DNA of 64,000 nucleotides from Meira nashicola (lineage: Eukaryota > Basidiomycota > Exobasidiomycetes > Exobasidiales > Brachybasidiaceae). The stretch is taken from NCBI GenBank assembly GCA_001600355.1, contig BCJU01000001.1:145178-209177 (forward strand), given 5' to 3'. Positions 61,339 to 64,000 of the stretch are shown in pieces; within the stretch, counting starts at the first letter, position 1, and every line of letters starts with the position of its first letter. The notes under the pieces are model-generated. The model was not told the origin of the DNA. It was given only the letters and a program-made list of their open reading frames with translations, and made no database searches. The translations under genes were made by a program, and so were the position numbers.

Positions 61339-62142
61339 TGATCGGAGTATGCTTGTATAATTATTATTCCTTTGCTGCATTTGTATACTACTTTCTTCAT
61401 ATTCAACCAAAGATCTGGAATAGAAAAGTGTGTGTAATTGTGGTTCGGTGTCCAATCGGTGATGTGCTATTATTCTTCGGCCATTTCTATTCCTGTAAAT
61501 CATCCTGTACATAATCTGGTTCACAAGCATAATGTAGCCTATGTAGATGAATTGCCCTTGCGTCGCTCCTTTACCGTCTTTTGCATCCAACAAACAAATA
61601 CTGTTTACGTATTGAATGCACTAAATTCAAAGTAGAATACGGCCCTATACTAGGGCCGTTGGCAAGTTTTGTTTTATAAGTTTCTTCCAACGACAATCAT
61701 CGAGCTTGTGTAGTGTGTTCTAGCGTAGAGGCTAAAAATTGACTTTCCTTTTGGCAAATTTTAGCTTAATTCAGCCTAAAATCTGTGCATACATTGTAAG
61801 ACTACTTACATAGTTAATAAATAAAAAAATAAATTACGCAATTTAACAGTCTGATTCTTGACTTTTTTGCACTCATATTGACTGACACAAACACTGCAGA
61901 TTCAGGGCTGCAGAGTTGAAATGTGTGGGCCGCTTTCCAGCGCGAATGCGATAGATCAGCAGAGTAAATGCATATGAATTGTAGAATACTGGAGTAAAAA
62001 GAAGAAAATGAAAATGTGTGAGAGAAAGTGCATGTACACTCAATCTGCAATACTCTTTTAATTTCACACCACTTTCTCCTTTTTTTAATCCCAAGTTCGG
62101 ACCAAAGATTCCTAACAAGAAAACCATGATGATGAACCGACA
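61339..62142. other. intergenic, about 800 bases, with hairpin
   Basis: No gene is seen. Short frames in both strands are chance. A perfect inverted repeat with 9-base arms lies at 61639-61659. A less perfect one (GCTAAAAATTG and CAAATTTTAGC, about 20 bases apart) lies just after. Confidence 0.5.
61639..61659. repeat. perfect inverted repeat, ACGGCCCTA / TAGGGCCGT
   Basis: The arms are 9 bases and pair perfectly around a 3-base loop (TAC), about 300 bases after the cytochrome b5 stop codon. It is followed by T-rich DNA. In a nuclear gene this is not a standard terminator. Confidence 0.65.
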
Positions 62143-64000
62143 ATGTCGTATTCACCTTCATTGAATGCAGGTTGGACTTTGTCAAAACAAGAAGTTGATG
62201 GAATAAATAATTCTTCTTCGTCAAATTTTAATCATCAAATAAATCAAAAAGGTGAACAGGTTTCACCATCATCAGAAGATACATTTTCAACACCTGAATT
62301 AGGAGGAGGAGAAGGTGGAAGCGGAAGTGGAAGTAGTAACGGTACCCCTTCACCTTTTACTCCGACAAGAAACCCTTACACTAATAACAATTTTATCAGA
62401 TTAACGGCAAAATCTCCAAAGATTGAAGGCGTAATGGCTGCTCGTGATCGTCCAGTTTTTAAACAGGAACAACATGGTCGTTCAACTTCAACAAGTTCAA
62501 ATGAGAGTGGTTCAAGCGGATCTTTAACTTCTATGGCCGCTAATCGTGTTAGAAATAATGGTCCACCACCTTCTGCTGCTAGGCGACAACTAATGCCAAC
62601 GATACCAACAAGAAAGACTTCTTCCAATACATTAAGCAGTAATAACGGAAAAGATTCTGCTTCTTCTACACCACAAGCATCACCTAATCTTGGTAATCAG
62701 ACTAATATTCAGAATCTCGCTCAAGCAATCGCAGCTCGTGCACAACATGTTGCAGCTGCAAAAGCTGCTCTACGTCAGCAACAACAACAGCAACAGACGA
62801 AAGAAGAACAGTCTATGCAGGATACCAATAACGTAAATGCGGCACCTACTAGTGAATCTGCATCTCGATTACAGCCATCTTTAGTCCCACGCGGATCGAT
62901 CGTTTCCATTGTAACAGCCGCAAGTGATTACGGAGATGCAGAAAGTGATGCCGAGAATACTGAAGAAGCTAAGCAGAGAAATATCCGAAAAGATCGATCA
63001 GATGTCGCACAAAGCTTTCGATGGAGTCAAGGTGATTGGGCAGATTACGCTGCAGCTCTTTCTGATCAAATTGATGTTGGAGCTACTCCAACCGATCAAG
63101 ATCATCAACCGCACGAAGGAATATTGGTCGCTGCTCCTACAATGGACGCCATCACGAGCTCTCGATCGACTACACAAACAGCTCCTCTATCGGGTTTGGG
63201 TATCGGAGGAACAGAACTATCTGCACCAGCATCTGTTGTAAAGGTACCACAGAGTGTACCTGAAGGAAGCAATGACGCCCTCAACACACCCAAAGGTGCT
63301 GCATCACCTGCTAATAGCGAAGGAATTCTTGGTAATCCATTATTTGCACAATTTCAAACCAAATCACCAAACGTTCTTACTACTTCACAATCTCTCGGCG
63401 TTCTCTCTCCAGCTACTGGGTTTCCTACAACTCCTTCGATGGATAGTCTTGCAAGTGCGCCTACAACGCCTGATGGAAAACCACCTTCTAAGCGTAAAGC
63501 CAGACCGATTCCTCTCTCTTTGAACAATATCTCTTCCTCTGCTTCTTCTCCAGCAATGCGTTCGCCGTCTGCTTCACGTTCTTTAGCTAGTCCATCGATG
63601 GGCGGTAGAACTCCTCCTCCAACGATGCCACCAACAGAACCATTACCACCACTGCCAGAACAATCGACAATTTTGCAAAAGATATGGACAGCAGATGCAC
63701 ATCCTTCTATAACGAGGGCTAATGATAAATTTCAAAATGTTGTTGTTGATGATATCGAAGCTCTTTCTTCCCCAAGAAGAAATACCGGTGATGATGACGA
63801 TCGTTCTACGAAGAGATCTTCTGATCCAAGCGATCAAATGTCGCACTTCATGCGTCTGAAGGAAGAAGATCGAGTTGCATCTCGTGATATGGGCAATGGC
63901 GAACATTTACCAAGAAAGAGTAGTATGCCAAGCGTTCTAAATGATGGAGCACAAGAACTTGTTTCAAATGTCAAAGCTCCATTTGCATCATCGATTTCTA
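62143..64000 (+). CDS. unknown low-complexity protein, partial (runs past window end)
   Basis: The frame from MSYSPSLNAGW is open for at least 619 codons to the end of the window, and the 3' end is missing. It is Ser/Thr/Pro/Asn/Gln-rich throughout. A Gln run in an Ala-rich helix (AARAQHVAAAKAALRQQQ) lies near residue 205. Many SP/TP sites (CPF-free; for example TPSPFTPTR, PTTPDG, RTPPPT) are scattered. More ordered parts may be DVAQSFRWSQGDWADYAAAL (about 290) and ILQKIWTADAHPSITRANDK (about 510). No domain is recognised in this part. It could be the disordered N-terminus of a kinase or signalling scaffold, but that is only a guess. Confidence 0.75.
   Translation, partial: MSYSPSLNAGWTLSKQEVDGINNSSSSNFNHQINQKGEQVSPSSEDTFSTPELGGGEGGSGSGSSNGTPSPFTPTRNPYTNNNFIRLTAKSPKIEGVMAARDRPVFKQEQHGRSTSTSSNESGSSGSLTSMAANRVRNNGPPPSAARRQLMPTIPTRKTSSNTLSSNNGKDSASSTPQASPNLGNQTNIQNLAQAIAARAQHVAAAKAALRQQQQQQQTKEEQSMQDTNNVNAAPTSESASRLQPSLVPRGSIVSIVTAASDYGDAESDAENTEEAKQRNIRKDRSDVAQSFRWSQGDWADYAAALSDQIDVGATPTDQDHQPHEGILVAAPTMDAITSSRSTTQTAPLSGLGIGGTELSAPASVVKVPQSVPEGSNDALNTPKGAASPANSEGILGNPLFAQFQTKSPNVLTTSQSLGVLSPATGFPTTPSMDSLASAPTTPDGKPPSKRKARPIPLSLNNISSSASSPAMRSPSASRSLASPSMGGRTPPPTMPPTEPLPPLPEQSTILQKIWTADAHPSITRANDKFQNVVVDDIEALSSPRRNTGDDDDRSTKRSSDPSDQMSHFMRLKEEDRVASRDMGNGEHLPRKSSMPSVLNDGAQELVSNVKAPFASSIS

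Overview
This is nuclear DNA from a fungus, most likely a basidiomycete and possibly from the Ustilaginomycotina. I infer this from the gene content, not from a marker gene. Genes are dense and on both strands. Introns are few and short, 54 to 106 bases, with GTGAGT-like donors and recognisable ACTAAC/CTAAC branch sites. Codon use is AT-leaning, and the gene families are fungal: Zn2Cys6 regulator, GPI-anchored chitin deacetylase, Sip5, single-chain urease, URC4, Rsr1/Rap GTPase. I saw no tRNA, rRNA, CRISPR array, insertion sequence or intact transposon.

Layout. 0.3-1.9 kb: two small secreted proteins on the minus strand that share a C-terminal PPELP motif. The tract between them is poor in CpA/TpG and rich in TpA, which looks like RIP mutation. 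2-6.2 kb: an alpha/beta hydrolase, a Rossmann-fold NAD(P) protein and a secreted hydrolase-like protein. 7.4-14.2 kb: a two-exon Zn2Cys6 regulator divergent from a two-exon urease. 14.3-23.9 kb: a four-pass membrane protein, a phospho-site-rich unknown, a WRAP53/TCAB1-like WD protein, SEM1/DSS1, PIG-F, an inositol monophosphatase and an aldo-keto reductase. 24-32.3 kb: URC4 (DUF1688), a DNAJC8-like J protein, a 1071-residue HAM1-like protein and a protein with an AFF4/Ebp1-like helical C-terminus. 32.3-35.3 kb is gene-poor. 35.3-42.5 kb: chitin deacetylase, a three-exon MZT1/MOZART1, Mn superoxide dismutase, a TFIIIC small subunit and eIF2B alpha. 43-54.7 kb: Sip5, a TFIIB/BRF-like protein, a secreted basic protein, a five-exon arrestin-like protein, an ITFG1/TIP homologue and an Rsr1/Rap GTPase. 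56.5-64 kb: USP5/Ubp14, a four-exon TIM10, a cytochrome b5-domain protein and an incomplete low-complexity ORF that runs off the end.

Most genes are housekeeping and there is no obvious single gene cluster. Two loose functional groupings are visible. One is urease, URC4 and an aldo-keto reductase, which could all serve pyrimidine-nitrogen use. The other is two RNA polymerase III-type factors about 5 kb apart. Several small multi-exon genes (MZT1, TIM10, SEM1, the 3' exons of the WRAP53-like and cytochrome b5 genes) were rebuilt here from splice sites and frame continuity. The least ordinary parts are the RIP-like tract with its flanking secreted-protein pair, and recurrent TGCATGCA and CGCAGCGCAGCG elements between genes.
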